A stretch of DNA of 64,000 nt from Asparagopsis taxiformis (GCA_030407315.1 JALQPE010002120.1:1-64000); one strand, 5' to 3'. Positions 51,066-63,021 are shown, counted from the stretch's first letter. Notes: generated from the sequence alone by a model not told the origin. Numbers and translations: made by a program.

Positions 51066-51992
51066 CACTCGAAGCTCCACAATACTACCCCCGAAAGCAG
51101 GAACCGGAGAGCCATCCTTATCCTCCTCTGCCCTCAGAGTATAGTTTTGTCCTTTCAGAGAGTACTCTCTGAATTTTCCTATCCTGGATGTACACACATT
51201 ACCATGGAAACTTAGTAACTCATCCGAGTCGGAAGCATCCAATTGTGTGTTATCACGCCACGCAAGGTCGAATATATGTGGTGTAGTAATGTCTGCTCGT
51301 GCATATTCGCTTGGTGGAACGATAAGTACAGGTGCTGATTGACTAGCTTTGTTTTGTTCGACCTTGCTTCTTCGTAGAATTGCAGAAGAGGCAACACGAG
51401 CTGCACTACGCTCTGCGTTTACAGGGAAGTATACGGTTTCCGAACGTAACCATGCATTGTAGAATAGCCACGGTCTCACCTTACGCACTATTGTCGAATA
51501 ATGAGGCAGACCTTGCTGAACATGTTTATTCGTTGAGCCTTTTCTCGCGAAATCGAACAAAACACGATCTTCCTGCAAGCTAGCGGCAGTACTTTTTGTG
51601 GAGCCTGTCAGCTTTGCGACAGTATACAGCGTAGTCCATTGTGTCATGTAATTGCGAGCTTTGTCTGGATTGGACGTGTTCATGATAAAGGGAGAAGAGA
51701 TTAGGAGCTTCGCTTCTGCCTCCTCCTGTAGTAGCAGGTCTTTATCATTCGACACGGTATCATGTTCTGAGAATACATCATCGGGTTCGTCAGAACTATC
51801 GTGATGGAATTCAGTAGGAACTGTCGCAACAGCAGAAGCAGGTTCACTCCTAGAAGGAAGTATCATATCACAATGGTCGGGAATGGTGGATAGGTTTTCA
51901 ACTGCTGGAGGTGGCAGGGTGTTTCCCTCTTCGCTTTTTGCGTACTCCAGAGAGACAGTGGTATCCATGGGTACCAGAGCAATAGCATGCAA
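51066..51992 (-). pseudogene. Transposase T3, N-terminal part (gene split by insertion)
   Basis: Frame of about 310 codons from the ATG at 51992, homologous to the first 300 residues of T2: RNYMTQWTTLYTVAKLTGST, WLFYNAWLRSETVYFPVN and SEYARADITTPHIFDLAW match T2 blocks in order. Homology ends at the codons for ELRVI, and the frame then meets a stop (CACTAG) made by the end of the inserted element. The continuation on the same strand is at 37599-40433. Confidence 0.87.
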
Positions 51993-52490
51993 GCTATTGT
52001 TCCCAGTTGTAGCTGTATCCAGGACAGGGGAGGAAGGGGTGTTGCATCTGGGAGCCGGTGGTTGATAGCATTTGGATTCTGGGGAATGTTCAAAGTGCTG
52101 TCATGGTCTATTTGTGGGGGGGAAGAGGGTTTTGCATTGGTCTCCAGCCCATGTGATGGACGGAGAAAGGGTCAGAAACTGTTCTGGTAGTCGAACGCCG
52201 AGCCCGATTACGACCAGGGTATACATTGTTGTATCGTAGTCGTAGGCCAGTCCTAGACTTTCTCGGTCTTGCCATGTCTCGATGACAGACAATATGCAGG
52301 CTCTGATATGTGTGTGAGGGACCGCGTGTAGGCCTTGCTGTAGTGAGCATAGAAACGAAACACACAGATATAAAGCTGTAGAAAGGGAGAACATGAATAA
52401 GTCGACCGTTACAGTCTAATAGTTTAACTATGACCTTGCTCAGTTGAACATACGACTATACTACCCATAAACAGAAATCATTCATGGAAC
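51993..52490. other. Upstream region of split transposase T3
   Basis: About 500 bases with no gene or repeat that I can support. It should contain the former promoter of T3, which is read leftward from 51992. Confidence 0.3.
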
Positions 52491-52630
52491 GGGAGATGTT
52501 GAAATTTGATAATTTTTTTCGCTCCGAAATTACTGCAGTAAAAAGTGATCTAGGTTGGTGCACTTTGCTAGATCACTTTTTACTGCAGTAATTTCGGAGT
52601 GAAAAAAATTACCAAATTTCAACATCTCCC
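52491..52630. repeat. Hairpin H1 of the CTGCAG/GATC family
   Basis: A 140-bp near-perfect inverted repeat. Outer arms GGGAGATGTTGAAATTTG, inner arms AAATTACTGCAGTAAAAAGT then GATCTAG, short loop GTTGGTGCACTTTG. It is preceded by CATGGAACGGGAGATGT, which also precedes H2. Confidence 0.95.
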
Positions 52631-53391
52631 TGAGCTTCCGGGCGCCGAACTTGGGCTTTTCCAACAACCTGCACCGGAATTAGCCCCATATGCAGCGCTT
52701 GAGTTCCCTGGGGCGCTCGGGACATCACCTCCTCGGAGGCTGTTATACACGCACGTTTACTTCCCAACCTTGGAGAGGAAGTTATGCGAGCACATTGAAC
52801 GCGTTAACATCAAGGTGTATGCTGTACTTTGTACTCAGTGGGCATCATTTATCCTTTTCTGTAATCATAGTTGTAGGTTTAGTCGTATACGACTCTAATG
52901 TGTTATATCGAGAGGGGAAGGTACGTACAGGATAATCTCAATAGGTCATTAGGAGTATTATTGTCATAGGACCCATTCCGCGGTATACTACATGTCTATA
53001 TATAGATGATCTAGGAAGTAAAGTCGACGAGACAAACTAGCAGGTAAAATAGACCAAATTTCTTTAAAGCTTCACTTCATGTACCCTACGTATGGGATAG
53101 CCCCTATTTGGAAAGACTTGGATAGTGCATATTGCATTCCAGCCGCAGCAGGAATTCAAAAGTCTTACACGTATGTTTAGTGGCTGCTATGTCTAGTCAG
53201 AATTCGGAATGGGTCGTTTACCTATGGGAATGTTGTACAAACTAGTGATTTCAAAATAATGTTGTGTTCTGTGAAGTGCTGCAACATGACTAACTTTGTT
53301 GAAACATTGATAGCTCAACCGTGCTTACGTGGCCAGGTTCCCTGGTTTGAGCACCTCTGTCAACGCGGTGTCCATGGAACGGGAGATGTAA
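52631..53391. other. Spacer between hairpins H1 and H2
   Basis: About 760 bases. No open frame or repeat that I can support, apart from the CATGGAACGGGAGATGT word just before H2. Confidence 0.35.
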
Positions 53392-53513
53392 AAAATTGGT
53401 AATTTTTTTCGCTCCGAAATTACTGCAGTAAAAAGTGATCTAGGGTGGTGCACTTTGCTAGATCGCTTTTTACTGCAGTAATTTCGGAGCGGAAAAAAAT
53501 TACCAAATTTTAG
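53392..53513. repeat. Hairpin H2 of the CTGCAG/GATC family
   Basis: Same core as H1 (TACTGCAGTAAAAAGTGATC and its complement), lying 220 bp beyond the 3' end of the ParB-dioxygenase copy. Confidence 0.95.
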
Positions 53514-53736
53514 GACCTCAACGCCAGGGGTCCAGCGCCCTTCGCGACTTGCGAAGGCACACTGGTTGCAACTAGTATACTACCATTCTTTACCTTGCCA
53601 TTTACGAGAAGGGGAGAGGGCAGAGGACTATCAACGGAAGGAGATTCTGACAAACTACAAGTAGACTATAGGAATGTGGGAGAACATGGAAACAAGAGAA
53701 ATATCAGTTTAGAGCATGTTATAGTTAATATGCTAT

Positions 53737-54917
53737 CTATTCAACTGTAATATACTCTTCGCTACTACTTTCCTCTTCCTTATCACTATCCGACACGTAG
53801 TCGTGATCGAAATCGTAGGGCTCCGGCAGAGCATTGGGGTCGTCACCCAGCCCTGGCGCATAAACTAGGTCGTTGACGAGCTCGGAGGAGACACGCGCAG
53901 CCATTGTGTGGACCGAATATGGTGACCATACGGCATTCCAGTGTTGGAAAGCCTGGTCTTCACGAAATCGTGGTCCTGCCATCCTGGACCTGCATGTTCC
54001 AAGTCTCCACGAGAGACAAAAACAGAGAAGGGAGGTATCCAGACCAACTTGGGAACGAGGTGGGGCCAGACGTCCAGGAAGGCCTTGCGTGGGGAGTTGA
54101 GGAAGGTATGGCTGCGAGGTCGTACCAGAATCGGGGAACCCACTGCACCAGTTGCAATGAATGCATAGTCAGGATCTGGTGCAGGTTTACCGTAGTATCG
54201 GTTGGGTTCCCCTGGCGGTGGACCGGGGTATGTGAAGTCCAGATGAGGTATCTGACGATCACAGCCCGACCCTGTGAGCAGCATCCGAAGACCTGTTCTA
54301 CCGAACCTGAGCTTGGAGCCTTCCTTGAATCCCTTCAATGACGAAACGGAATCTTCTAAGTGGAGCTTTTCTGCTATAATAGCGAGCAGAACATCCACAG
54401 AAACCTTATCGTGAGCGATTGGACCAGACGCAAGCGTGTCCAGGTCTTCGACAACGGCCTTGCAGGGGGTCATGTACCGCTGCCGAGACGGCCCCCCTTC
54501 TGCATCCTTGGCTGTAGAACCGGAATTGAGAATCGAAATCCACGCACCTTCCTCGTCTTCCGAGAACTTCTTCGCAAAGGCTGCCAGAAGGTCGTGGATA
54601 CTAGACCGCACTTCCTTAGCTCCTAGTATGTTCTCCAGGACAACATATCCATCAGAATCAATACTAGCCCTTGCCCGCTCGAAATACACAGCCCTCTCGA
54701 TGGACGAAGAACCAGCCATGGAGTCAATATCCTCCCTCAGTTCCTCCACCTCCCCTTCCGTCAAGTAGAACCCAGAGCGGTGTTCAGGATGAAGTAGGCT
54801 CGAAACTGAACGGACGAACGATTCAGCTTCGGCCACGGAAGTATTCTCGAGGAGGTGGGGAGGTGGACTCGGCTGTTCGTCCTCGTACCGGTGGACCAGA
54901 AACCCCTTCGAAGTCAC
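53737..54917 (-). pseudogene. Dioxygenase block of gene E
   Basis: A frame of 350 codons (54917-53865) with the HxD motif in DRQIPHLDFTYPG, RPRSH (the PGSH-like position) and distal His in GDLEHAG, about the same spacing as in gene A. All three presumed Fe(II) ligands are present. After GPGWQ the gene-A-like continuation (AFQHWNAVWSPYSV, then an acidic tail ending EEYITVE) is in another frame, so a frameshift lies near 53960-53985. Confidence 0.75.
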
Positions 54918-55109
54918 CTTCGATTTCGTGGGGTTTCTTCCTCCTCCTCACTCTCACCTTCATTGTCACGCTCCTTCTCACCCGAAGACGGGGGTTGACC
55001 AGGAAGCGGAAGGGAGGGAGGAGGGGAAGAAGTGCTGCCAAGAGCGATGAGCTGCTCTGCAACGGCAGCACTTCTGGTCTTCGACCGAGTAACACGGGCC
55101 GGAAGCGGA

Positions 55110-55670
55110 CTAAAGGTATCGTCCCTTTTCCTCTTTTCCCTCGGCGGGTACTCTTGGAGGGCTTCTTGACCTTGCCCAAGATATGGGAGTCTTCTCTCCT
55201 ACGGTGCTCCTCTTGTCCTTGACACCCGCTTCACCCTTGTCCTGTTCCACCGACTCGGTCGTTGAGCCTCCTTTGCGAAAAGGATTAAACTCATCACCAT
55301 CCCACGCTTCTTGTAACGTGACCCCTGCAGGAGGGGTCCAAGAAGGGGCGTCATTGGGTTGACGACCATCATAGCACCGACGGGAGCAGACGAAGACCAT
55401 GTCTCGCTCACCTTGATTCAGGTACTTGATGGGGATGAGATGGTGGACGCGGGGATAGTCGCACAGATTGTGAACTGGCTTAGAGTTGCACGCTGTGCAT
55501 TGTGCACAGCGGCAGAGCCGGAAAGCGACAGTGCGGTCCAAGAGAGCAAGGGAAGGGGCGTGGAGTAGTTTCGTCGGCCGGAATGCGAATGGCACGCGAA
55601 ACGGGATACTCCGCACCACCCCCCAGCGGTTCAGAGACTTCCGCAGTTTCGGGGTTCTGCTGTTCCCCAT
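55110..55670 (-). pseudogene. Cys-cluster block of gene E
   Basis: A 186-codon frame containing CRCAQCTACNSK, a Cys 9 residues later, and VCSRRC, with two His between. The spacing suggests a zinc-binding module, loosely like a CXXC DNA-binding finger. Gene A shows no such cluster. It is followed by a basic, low-complexity linker before the dioxygenase block. Confidence 0.5.
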
Positions 55671-56617
55671 AGGTGGGGGGAACTGGAGCAGGGGAGGGTG
55701 GTGACACAGCCATAGGAGACTTGGGGGGAGAAGATGGAACCCGGGCAGCGGAGGGGTGTTGAGACAGCCATGGGAGACTGAGCAGGAGAGGGATGAGGAG
55801 AAGGGGTGGTGGGATTGGCAGGAGGGGTGGTAGGATTGGCAGGAGGGGTGGTGGGTTTGGCAGGAGGGGTGGTGGGATTGCCTGAGGACCCGGGAGCATT
55901 CTGCTGCGTTTGTTCAGGTGGAACAGCAGCAGAAATGTCCAAGGGACCAGTTTCATCCTCTGGGAGGGGCTCAGAGGGAAGGGGGACAGGGAGAGGCTCG
56001 ATGATAGTTTCTCCGAACTGTGTCGGAGAACGATCCTTGCCAGGCACTTGCGATGGTGATCCTGGCGGAGGGACAGGTGCAGGAGGAGCACTCGTTGAAG
56101 CCCTCGCACCCTCCTCCATTACCACGTCATTGGCGGGAGTGGTATTCGCAGCAGAGTCCAACGGCTCAGTACGAGGAGGAGTCTGTTGCTTCGGTGCAAC
56201 ATTGAAACGATGCTGGATGACCGAACGGAAATCTTCGATACGAAGATCTTGGTTCTCCGTTCTCTTCGGCACCGGCTCCTCCTCGTACTGAACCATACGC
56301 TTGAACACGGATTTCCAGGTCGGGATCATTTCCTTTCCATCCGGTTCAAGGTCTTCCAGGTCTGCCAATTGCTCCGTACTGAGGTCAACCATGGGTGCTA
56401 GTTCACGGATGACCTCGTAGAAATCTCTAACGTAATTGAGATATGTACGGAGCTGGAGACCTGGGATACGTCCAAACGAATGCATCAGCAGCACAGACCG
56501 GTAGTGAAGGCATTTGACCATCAATTCACTAGCACGGTCTTCAGCCTTCGTGAATGCTGTGTCTTTTAGGACCAGAAGGCTGATGCCGACCTCGTTCTCC
56601 TTCCTCCCGGAAGCCAT
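55631..56617 (-). pseudogene. Helical and Pro/Thr-rich block of gene E
   Basis: The first 100 residues (NEVGISLLVLKDTAF onward) match the region after the ParB domain in gene A (NEIGITHLDHKIVREL). A disordered Pro/Thr-rich linker follows, with NPTTPPA repeated three to four times (DNA repeat of 24 bp, about 55800-55880). It overlaps the ParB block by about 75 bases in a different frame. Confidence 0.65.
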
Positions 56618-57314
56618 CTTGTAGGCTGCGTACGTGCGAGGGCGAACGTCGCATATTCATAGCCACATTGACGATGGACGTCACGGTACTCTTCCGGAGG
56701 ATGCCAGAAAAATGACGTTGGAAGAACCAATTAGACAGCTGCGAAGCCGTCATGTTGGCCAGATTCCTATCCCCAGGTTGAGCGTACTTGAGGTTGCAAT
56801 TGTATATGCTAATGATAGCATGTATACGATCCCGGATGGTGGTTGGCAAAACAGTGTGAACAAGCTCATTCAACCGCTGACTGAGGTAAAGGACATCCTC
56901 CATAGTCATTGGCGCACCATCCGGCCTCAAGGCTTCCTGGACAGGAACGTTTTCCACAACGGAAGCTAAACGCTCAACCTGTTCCTCCTTCGCCCGCACC
57001 AGAGCTCCACGACGATGAAGACCGTCCGCTATGTAGTAGCGTGTTCCATCGGGCCCAAATGGTAGATTTACCACAGTCATGGAGCCCACAGAAGAGGTCT
57101 GAAAGCCTTCGAGAACCATCTTCTGGAACAGCACTTCAACATGAGAGACATCAACCTCGCGGGATGTTTCTTCCGTGACATGAATGTCAGCGATCGGAAG
57201 TTTCGTTTCCCTGAACAGGTAGTTCGAAAGCGAGGTGCCAGTGCGGGACATGGCAGGGATGGTGAGCTCTCGAGCTGCACTGGTGGTCGACAGAGGGATA
57301 GTACGCGGAGGCAT
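56541..57314 (-). pseudogene. ParB-like block of gene E
   Basis: Contains YYIADGLHRRGALV, the same DGLHR signature as gene A, at residues 97-101 from the Met at 57314, and downstream helices similar to gene A. The upstream frame to 57728 is a CT-rich leader, not protein-like. The frame is lost near 56640. Confidence 0.75.
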
Positions 57315-57339
57315 GTTGTTTTTGCCGAGTGGGTAGCGC

Positions 57340-57600
57340 GGAAGTGTAGTGAGAAAGAGAGGGGGATAGGAGAATAGAGATGGTTGAGGAGAGATAGACT
57401 GTCGCTTTAGAGAGACAGTGGGAGGGAGAGTGTGGTGGATAGTGCCAGAGAGATTGGCAATGAAGTGGTAGAGAGGATCCCTGAAAGGTTGGCAGAGAGA
57501 GGCAGGTAGAGGTGGAGAGATTGGTGTAGGGAGTGAAAGAGAGAAAGAGAGAGAGAGAGAGAGCGGAACAGTGCGTCTCGTAGGGGGAAGTCCTCGATCG
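57340..57600. repeat. GA-rich tract with GA microsatellite
   Basis: A purine-rich stretch on the plus strand, with a GA run at about 57535-57564, forming the presumed leader of gene E, read leftward. As a CT-rich leader it may mark the promoter or 5' UTR. Confidence 0.6.
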
Positions 57601-57820
57601 GGATTGCTTTTCAGGTGCAGAAGAAGCAGAGAGAGTAGCAGATGAGTAGGAGCCGAGAAAGAAGAAGTGGATGTTCGTGTAAGGTATGCCCTTGAAGGTT
57701 GTCCAAACAGGACCGTGGGACAGCGCAATATAACAACTAATGCGCATAATATCCGCCGGTTGCGTCCTAATCAATCAGAACTCATATTGAACGGTCATGG
57801 AGAGAATGGAGGATGGGCAT

Positions 57821-57940
57821 TAAATTTGGTAATTTTTTTCGCTCTGAAATTACTGCAGTAAAAAGTGATCTAGCTTTGTGCACTTAGGTAGATCACTTTT
57901 TACTGCAGTAATTTCAGAGCGAAAAATTTCCAAATTTTAA
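57821..57940. repeat. Hairpin H3 of the CTGCAG/GATC family
   Basis: Core AAATTACTGCAGTAAAAAGT, GATCTAG and the complement, ends TAAATTTGG/CCAAATTTTA. It lies in the E-D intergenic region. Confidence 0.95.
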
Positions 57941-57944
57941 GCGC

Positions 57945-58445
57945 ATCTTGAGCTGACCCGTGGCGCCTTTTCGGCGACTGCTCTAGCCTGCACTAAACGC
58001 GACCGTTGCTTCGATGATTTTATTGAGCAAAACAGAATGGCTTACGTTTACTTTCTACAATAAACGGTCTTTGACGCAGCTTGACTGTGTCTATCAAGTT
58101 GTATGCGTCACTGCCAATGTGCCCATTTCAGCTGGCTCAGAGTAATTCATCGAGTACGGACACGAAATACTTTTCTGTGTAACCAGCACCCTGTCAGGAG
58201 AAATGTTGAGAAGTAAATGTTTTCCCATCTTCCTTTACACCCTGTTCATAAAATTCAAATAAGTGTATGCGAGACAGGATGTAAATCCTTGCACAGGTCC
58301 CCTAAACGACGTAAAATACGAGCGTAAAATTTGGTAATTTTTTTGGCTGTGAAATTACTGCAGTAAAAAGCGATCTAGCTTGTGCACTTAGGTAGATCGC
58401 TTTTACTGCAGTAATTTCAGAGCCAAAAAAATTACCAAATTTTAC
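57945..58445 (+). repeat. Left member of rearranged inverted repeat
   Basis: Two blocks, 57945-58085 and 58090-58445, each have an inverted copy to the right (58762-58905 and 58912-59272), but in an order that simple inversion does not explain. The second block includes hairpin H4 and a copy of the last about 120 bases of the gene D reading frame. Confidence 0.8.
58324..58445. repeat. Hairpin H4 of the CTGCAG/GATC family
   Basis: Same family, with GTAATTTTTTTGGCTGTGAA outer arms and AAAAAGCGATCTAG in place of AAAAAGTGATCTAG. Confidence 0.95.
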
Positions 58446-58761
58446 AGTCTAGCTTGTGGCGCCTGTGGCACTTGCCTTGCACATCTCCCCTCATACCGCG
58501 GACCAATACCCTCTGTTTCGGGCATCTCAACCATCGGAACGGAAGCCAGCGAGCAATGCAATGTAGTTGTTCCTCTACTTTTCCATCGCTATATTCACCC
58601 GGATGTACATGAACTAATCTAAATGCACCGTATGGTAATGCACGAAGCATGACCACGAATACATGTTCTGGTCTGTCCCTCCTTAGTGGAGCTACTTGCG
58701 CTTGCGAGCAAACAATCGTGACACCCACAAGGTGTGGTACAGAACCATCATACACAGTCGA

Positions 58762-59272
58762 GCTGCGTCAAAGACCGTTATTGTAGAAAGTAAACGTAAG
58801 CCATACCATTTTGCTTAATGACATCATTGAAGCAACGGTCGTGTTGAGTGCAGACTAGAGCTCAGACTAGAGCAGTCGCCGAAAAGGCACCACAGGCGCC
58901 ACAAGCTATACTGTAAAATTTGGTAATTTTTTTGGCTCTGAAATTACTGCAGTAAAAAGCGATCTACCTAAGTGCACAAGCTAGATCGCTTTTTACTGCA
59001 GTAATTTCACAGCCAAAAAAATTACCAATTTTACGCTAGGATTTTACGTCGTTTAGGGGACCTGTGCAAGGATTTCCCTCCTGGCTCACATACACGTACT
59101 TGAACTACAATTCTATGAACAGAGTTTAAAGGAAGATGGGAAAACATTTACTTCTCAACATTTCTCCAGACAGGGTACTGGTTATACGGAAAAGTATTCG
59201 TGTCCGTACTCGATGAATAACTCTGAGCCAGCTGAAATGGGCACATTGGCAGTGACGCATACAACTTGATAG
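58762..59272 (-). repeat. Right member of rearranged inverted repeat
   Basis: Inverted counterpart of 57945-58445 in two blocks, with hairpin H5 between them. Its right end coincides with the point where gene D stops resembling other SET domains. Confidence 0.8.
58912..59033. repeat. Hairpin H5 of the CTGCAG/GATC family
   Basis: Inverted relative to H4 and nearly identical to it, including the AAAAAGCGATC variant. Confidence 0.95.
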
Positions 59273-60437
59273 GTTGATACAGAGGTCTCATCAAGAACTT
59301 CTTGTATGGGGAAGAGAAACTAACATTAGCAGAACGCGACGGACGCTCAGTTCCCTCCGCTGGGTCCACAAACGTTGGGTCGTTGATTTTCGATGCCGCA
59401 CAATACTCGAATGGAACAATGAAGATTGGACTTGCAGACGTGGATGGCATCAGACATTTCACATTTGCATCCTTAATTTGAACAGCGTACTTCTGGAAAC
59501 GCTCAATCGAGAAGGAAGTAGGTCCAGTACCGAAAGTCTTCAACTTCGCCTTGTACAAATCCTTGTAAACCACAGACCCGAAATAGTACCCTACGATATC
59601 TCCAGGATCAATATCCACTCTTGCAAACAGACCGTCACCAGCCGAAGGAATCGTTGACGCTGCGACGTATACATTGTGTGCCATCGCGTCTATTGACAGC
59701 AGGGTTTTAATATCCACGGTAGACAACAAACCCAGCAGCGATTGTGGCCACTTATCAATGGGTTGGTCTGTCAACTCCTTGTGCTGGTCCGGAATGCACC
59801 AGATGCCAGTAAGAAAGCTGATGAGGTGGGGCGGAAGTTTGGTTGAAATGGGCACTTTTGAGGTTGTCTTCAATGATGAACTCTCTTCCGAAGTTCCCAG
59901 ACGAGCAGAAGCCAGCTGCTGTAGGGCAGTCGTGGACTGCTGGGCAAAGTTCCCAATAGAGACCTGGTGGAGAAATGCGACGTTGACTCTAGGAAGAGAC
60001 AGTTCGTAGCAATCCTTGAACTTCTCACACCCGACAAACCTCCTGTACTGACCATGGTGCATTGTCAGGCATGCAACAGCAGTGGAGAAAGTTCCAGCAA
60101 ACATGTCAACAACCAGGTCGCCCTGGTTTGAGAAACGCCCAATGAGCTCTTGCATGAGAGCGACGGTCTTCTGCTCGGGGCGCAACGTAACCTTCTTCTT
60201 GTCCTTGTCCATATATTTCACCGTCTCCGACGCAGTGATCCGCGGGATGTTGTCGATGACATTTGTCCAAGCCTTGAATCTAGAAGGTATGTATCCGGCA
60301 TTTCGGTAATTAACCATCCCCCAGCCTTCTCTCCCCTTGCCGAGCTTGGTGGCATGTACGACCAACTCCACCATATTCAACAAACTTGTCGTGATACGAT
60401 ACGGGGGGATGTGAAATGTGTCGGACTCCGAGTACAC
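59148..60437 (-). pseudogene. AdoMet-motif and SET block of gene D
   Basis: 429 codons with LLNMVELVVHATKLGKG, GDLVVDMFAGTF (FAGTF at 60102-60088), then AGDGLFARVDIDPGDIVGYY opening the SET domain and KINDPTF plus ANVSF near its end. After that the expected NEELLLDYG-type ending is missing; the last residues come from the inverted repeat that starts at 59272. So the SET domain is truncated. Confidence 0.8.
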
Positions 60438-60843
60438 ACAATAGGCTGCGAATCAACGGCAAACATAGGATAGCCGGCAGAGTACTTCACTTTGCGGAGC
60501 TCGTAAACCCAATTGTAGAACAGAGCAGCAGATGTGAATATGAGAACATGACCACCCTTGCGCGTCACCTGGAAATTTCAGCTACCGTGTCTTCGATTTC
60601 TTCCTGACGGAGGACATCGTAACCAGAGTTTCCTCTGCCGGACATACGCCTAGTATTGTACGGCGGGTCAGTGAGGACCAACTGAGCACCTTCCCGGATT
60701 TGCGGCTTACCAGGATTGTCAACGGCGTCGTAGTTTTTCAGAAGGTCTCGGAAACTACAGTTGAATGTATGTAGGAAACATCCTTTCATGTTCTCCAGTT
60801 CCGCAGGAATTAACACTTCCTCTTCGACCCGCATGGAGTTCAC
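60377..60843 (-). pseudogene. DPPYN block of gene D
   Basis: Contains FNCSFRDL, then QLVLTDPPYNTRR (DPPYN at 60669-60655), matching gene C almost residue for residue. The frame shifts near 60570 before GGHVLIFTSAALFYNW and again near 60430. Confidence 0.8.
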
Positions 60844-60970
60844 ATCAGCTTCGTTTGGACCGGTGCTGCTGCTAGCCGGGTTAGCCCCTGAGCTTGCTGC
60901 ACCGATCGTACTGACCTCTAGACGCCTACGCTTATTGGGTTCGCGGCCACGGCTTCCGACACCTGTCGGG

Positions 60971-62664
60971 TTACCGAAGATTCCCGCACTGGAGAAGCTG
61001 TCGTCTCCATTTCTCTGAACAGCTCCTCATTTGGGTCGGGCGTTGATTGCGGCTCTTCTGTGAGGCTGAACGCTGTGAGCTGCCTTTCCACCATCGCCAG
61101 TGCCGGAATAGTCGTGAACCTCCCGAAACCGGGGAACCGGGGGACGGCTGGAAGCTCTGTATGAACGGTATATCTTGCGGAGCCGAGACAGATAGGTCGA
61201 ACAATTTGTCATTGCGACATATTGCCATTAAGTGTTCCCAGAATGACTTTGCACAGAGGCGCATCTGAGCGTCTTGCAGCAGCGTACGATGGACAGCAGC
61301 ACTTGAAATGCTTGCCGAGTGTTGCACTCTTCGAACAGCTCCTCTGCCATGCAACAAGGTCTTCAGCTCTCGAAGCGGTGAAAAGCCCCTATTTTCCCGA
61401 GTCCAGGACGTGGTACGTAAACAGTCTCTGGTCGTAAAGAAGGTAAGGTTGTAGGAGCTCTTCTGCACCGCCTGACCCCAGGGATTTTGCCAACTCATCC
61501 CATGCTGCCAGAACCTGATGAACCCCATATCCCAGACGCTGTGCCGTAAAAGGACTGTCCTTTTTGATTAGCGCTGTCAATCTAGCCGCAGACCTGGTTC
61601 TTGTCCGTTGTCGTGGGCGCGTTTCTACTCGCAACTTCCAGTCTCGATCCATCTGAATCAATCCCATGAGAAATACAACTTTCCGGAAAGACGGGGAATA
61701 TCTTGGAGTTGCCCAGTTACCATGATCTGTAGCCCTTTCCTGAACGTGTGAAACAAAGAATTGACAAGCCAGAGTTTGCCTGGAGTACGCATCTCGTCCA
61801 ATAGCTGTCCTTTCCTGTGTGTTATGGTTTTGGTATTCATAGAACACTGGACCTGAGGGACGAGGACTCTGGGAGGTTTTCGTTGAAATTTCTACACCCC
61901 TTGGCTCATCACGCTCATTGATGTACACCGGAATAAAGAACGATACCGACAAATCCTGCATCCCACAGCTGGTAAGAAACAGATCCCATACTCTAGTATC
62001 AAGCTCTGTATTGCCATCATCACCAGTACTCGTGAAGTTCCGCACTGATTGCACAATGTTAAACGTGTGGCGGTGGTACGCATATGAAACCACCTGTCAA
62101 CGATTACGATGGCTTCTAGAGATGGTAGTTGAATCTGTACAGACTGCCCACAGCCCTTCGGAACGCTGAGAGTGAACGTTCTTCGAGTGGAACGTTATCT
62201 TCGTCCTTCTCTCTATTATGCCAGCAGTCCCGCATGTAAGCTACAATTGACACACTTTCGTAGATAGAACGAATTGTCCTTTCGCTCTCCAGAATGTGAT
62301 ACAGAATCAAGGCAAGCGTATGCGGTTTCGTGGAAATAGACTCATAGCACATGCGGAGTAAATACCTTGAAGTCTTGGTTCGGGGGCGTGACAATACCTC
62401 TTCGCACACGTCCATACCTCCAACCAGGGTAACGTCCCCGTTTTCCGCTATGGTACCGTACAGATAGAGAGCATCGAAGTTTAGGTGCGTTCCGCGGGGA
62501 ATATCAGAGGCAGGAGTGGCAGCCCCTTCAATCGCTGGAATTGAAACAACGCGCGCCGGATCCACCCAGAGAATTGTTCCGTCTCCGTACAAATCATGCG
62601 GTTCTGTTGGTCCATTTTCGCTGCGTGTTACGACGAGCCCATGTCGCCGTCGTACTTCCGCCAT
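60971..62664 (-). pseudogene. N-terminal domain of gene D
   Basis: Three out-of-frame blocks that together parallel residues about 40-430 of gene B. The best-conserved piece is QVLAAWDELAKSLGSGGAEE..LLYDQRLFTYHVLD at 61530-61390, against QVLYHAWTDVAYAAKFSSFE..IIFDSSEHWFDVLD in B. Function unknown. Its conservation in two distant copies shows that it is a real domain of the long form. Confidence 0.65.
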
Positions 62665-63021
62665 TACTTGTGAGGTGAAGAGAAAAGGAGAGCAGGGGAG
62701 AATGGAAAAAGATGAGTGGGGAAAGTTTTCGACGATCAAAGGGCGGACTGGAAGTCCACGCCCTCCAAAGTCCACGCGGCGCCAATAAATTCGAAATCGG
62801 AAATTCTGGAACCGACACGCCGCCGATATCTCGCGAGGGGACGTGAGGATGGCGACAGAAGCCAGAGTTGTATTGCAGGGATTAGAGTAGGGGTTTGTAC
62901 TAGTTTGGAAGGGGTGCGTAAGTCGCTTGCACTCTGTGCCAGTAAACTAACTTCAACGAGCGCGAATGGCAAGGAGATAGTAGAGAAATAATAGTAGCAA
63001 GACTCGTTCTCGATTCACAAT
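62665..63021. promoter_or_regulatory. Upstream region of gene D
   Basis: Presumed leader and promoter of gene D, read leftward. A near-palindromic GGACTGGAAGTCC/GGACTTTGG pairing lies around 62750-62780. No element can be named. Confidence 0.25.

Larger units (their letters stand above)
53737..57314 (-). pseudogene. Frameshifted ParB-like / dioxygenase gene (gene E, copy of A)
   Basis: Read leftward from a Met at 57314 (MPPRTIPLS). The parts appear in the same order as in gene A but in changing frames: ParB block 57314-56541, helical/Pro-rich block 56617-55631, Cys-cluster block 55670-55110, dioxygenase block 54917-53865 and an acidic C-terminal tail 53982-53737. At least three or four frame changes are needed. 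Introns cannot be excluded, but the intact sister gene has none, so decay is more likely. It is shorter and well diverged from A, so this is not a recent copy. Next to it upstream on the same strand is gene D, repeating the A-B order. Confidence 0.75.
59148..62664 (-). pseudogene. Frameshifted methyltransferase-SET gene (gene D)
   Basis: Read leftward from a Met at 62664 (MAEVRRRHGL). Blocks in order: 62664-62116 and 62093-61389 (N-terminal domain as in gene B), 61528-60971 (rest of that domain), 60843-60565 (DPPYN), 60568-60377 (GGHVLIFTSA) and 60437-59148 (FAGTF motif and SET). Each junction needs a frame change, about five in all, and the SET end is replaced by unrelated sequence. So this copy is almost certainly dead unless spliced. 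It shares the long N-terminal domain with B, not the short form of C. Confidence 0.8.
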
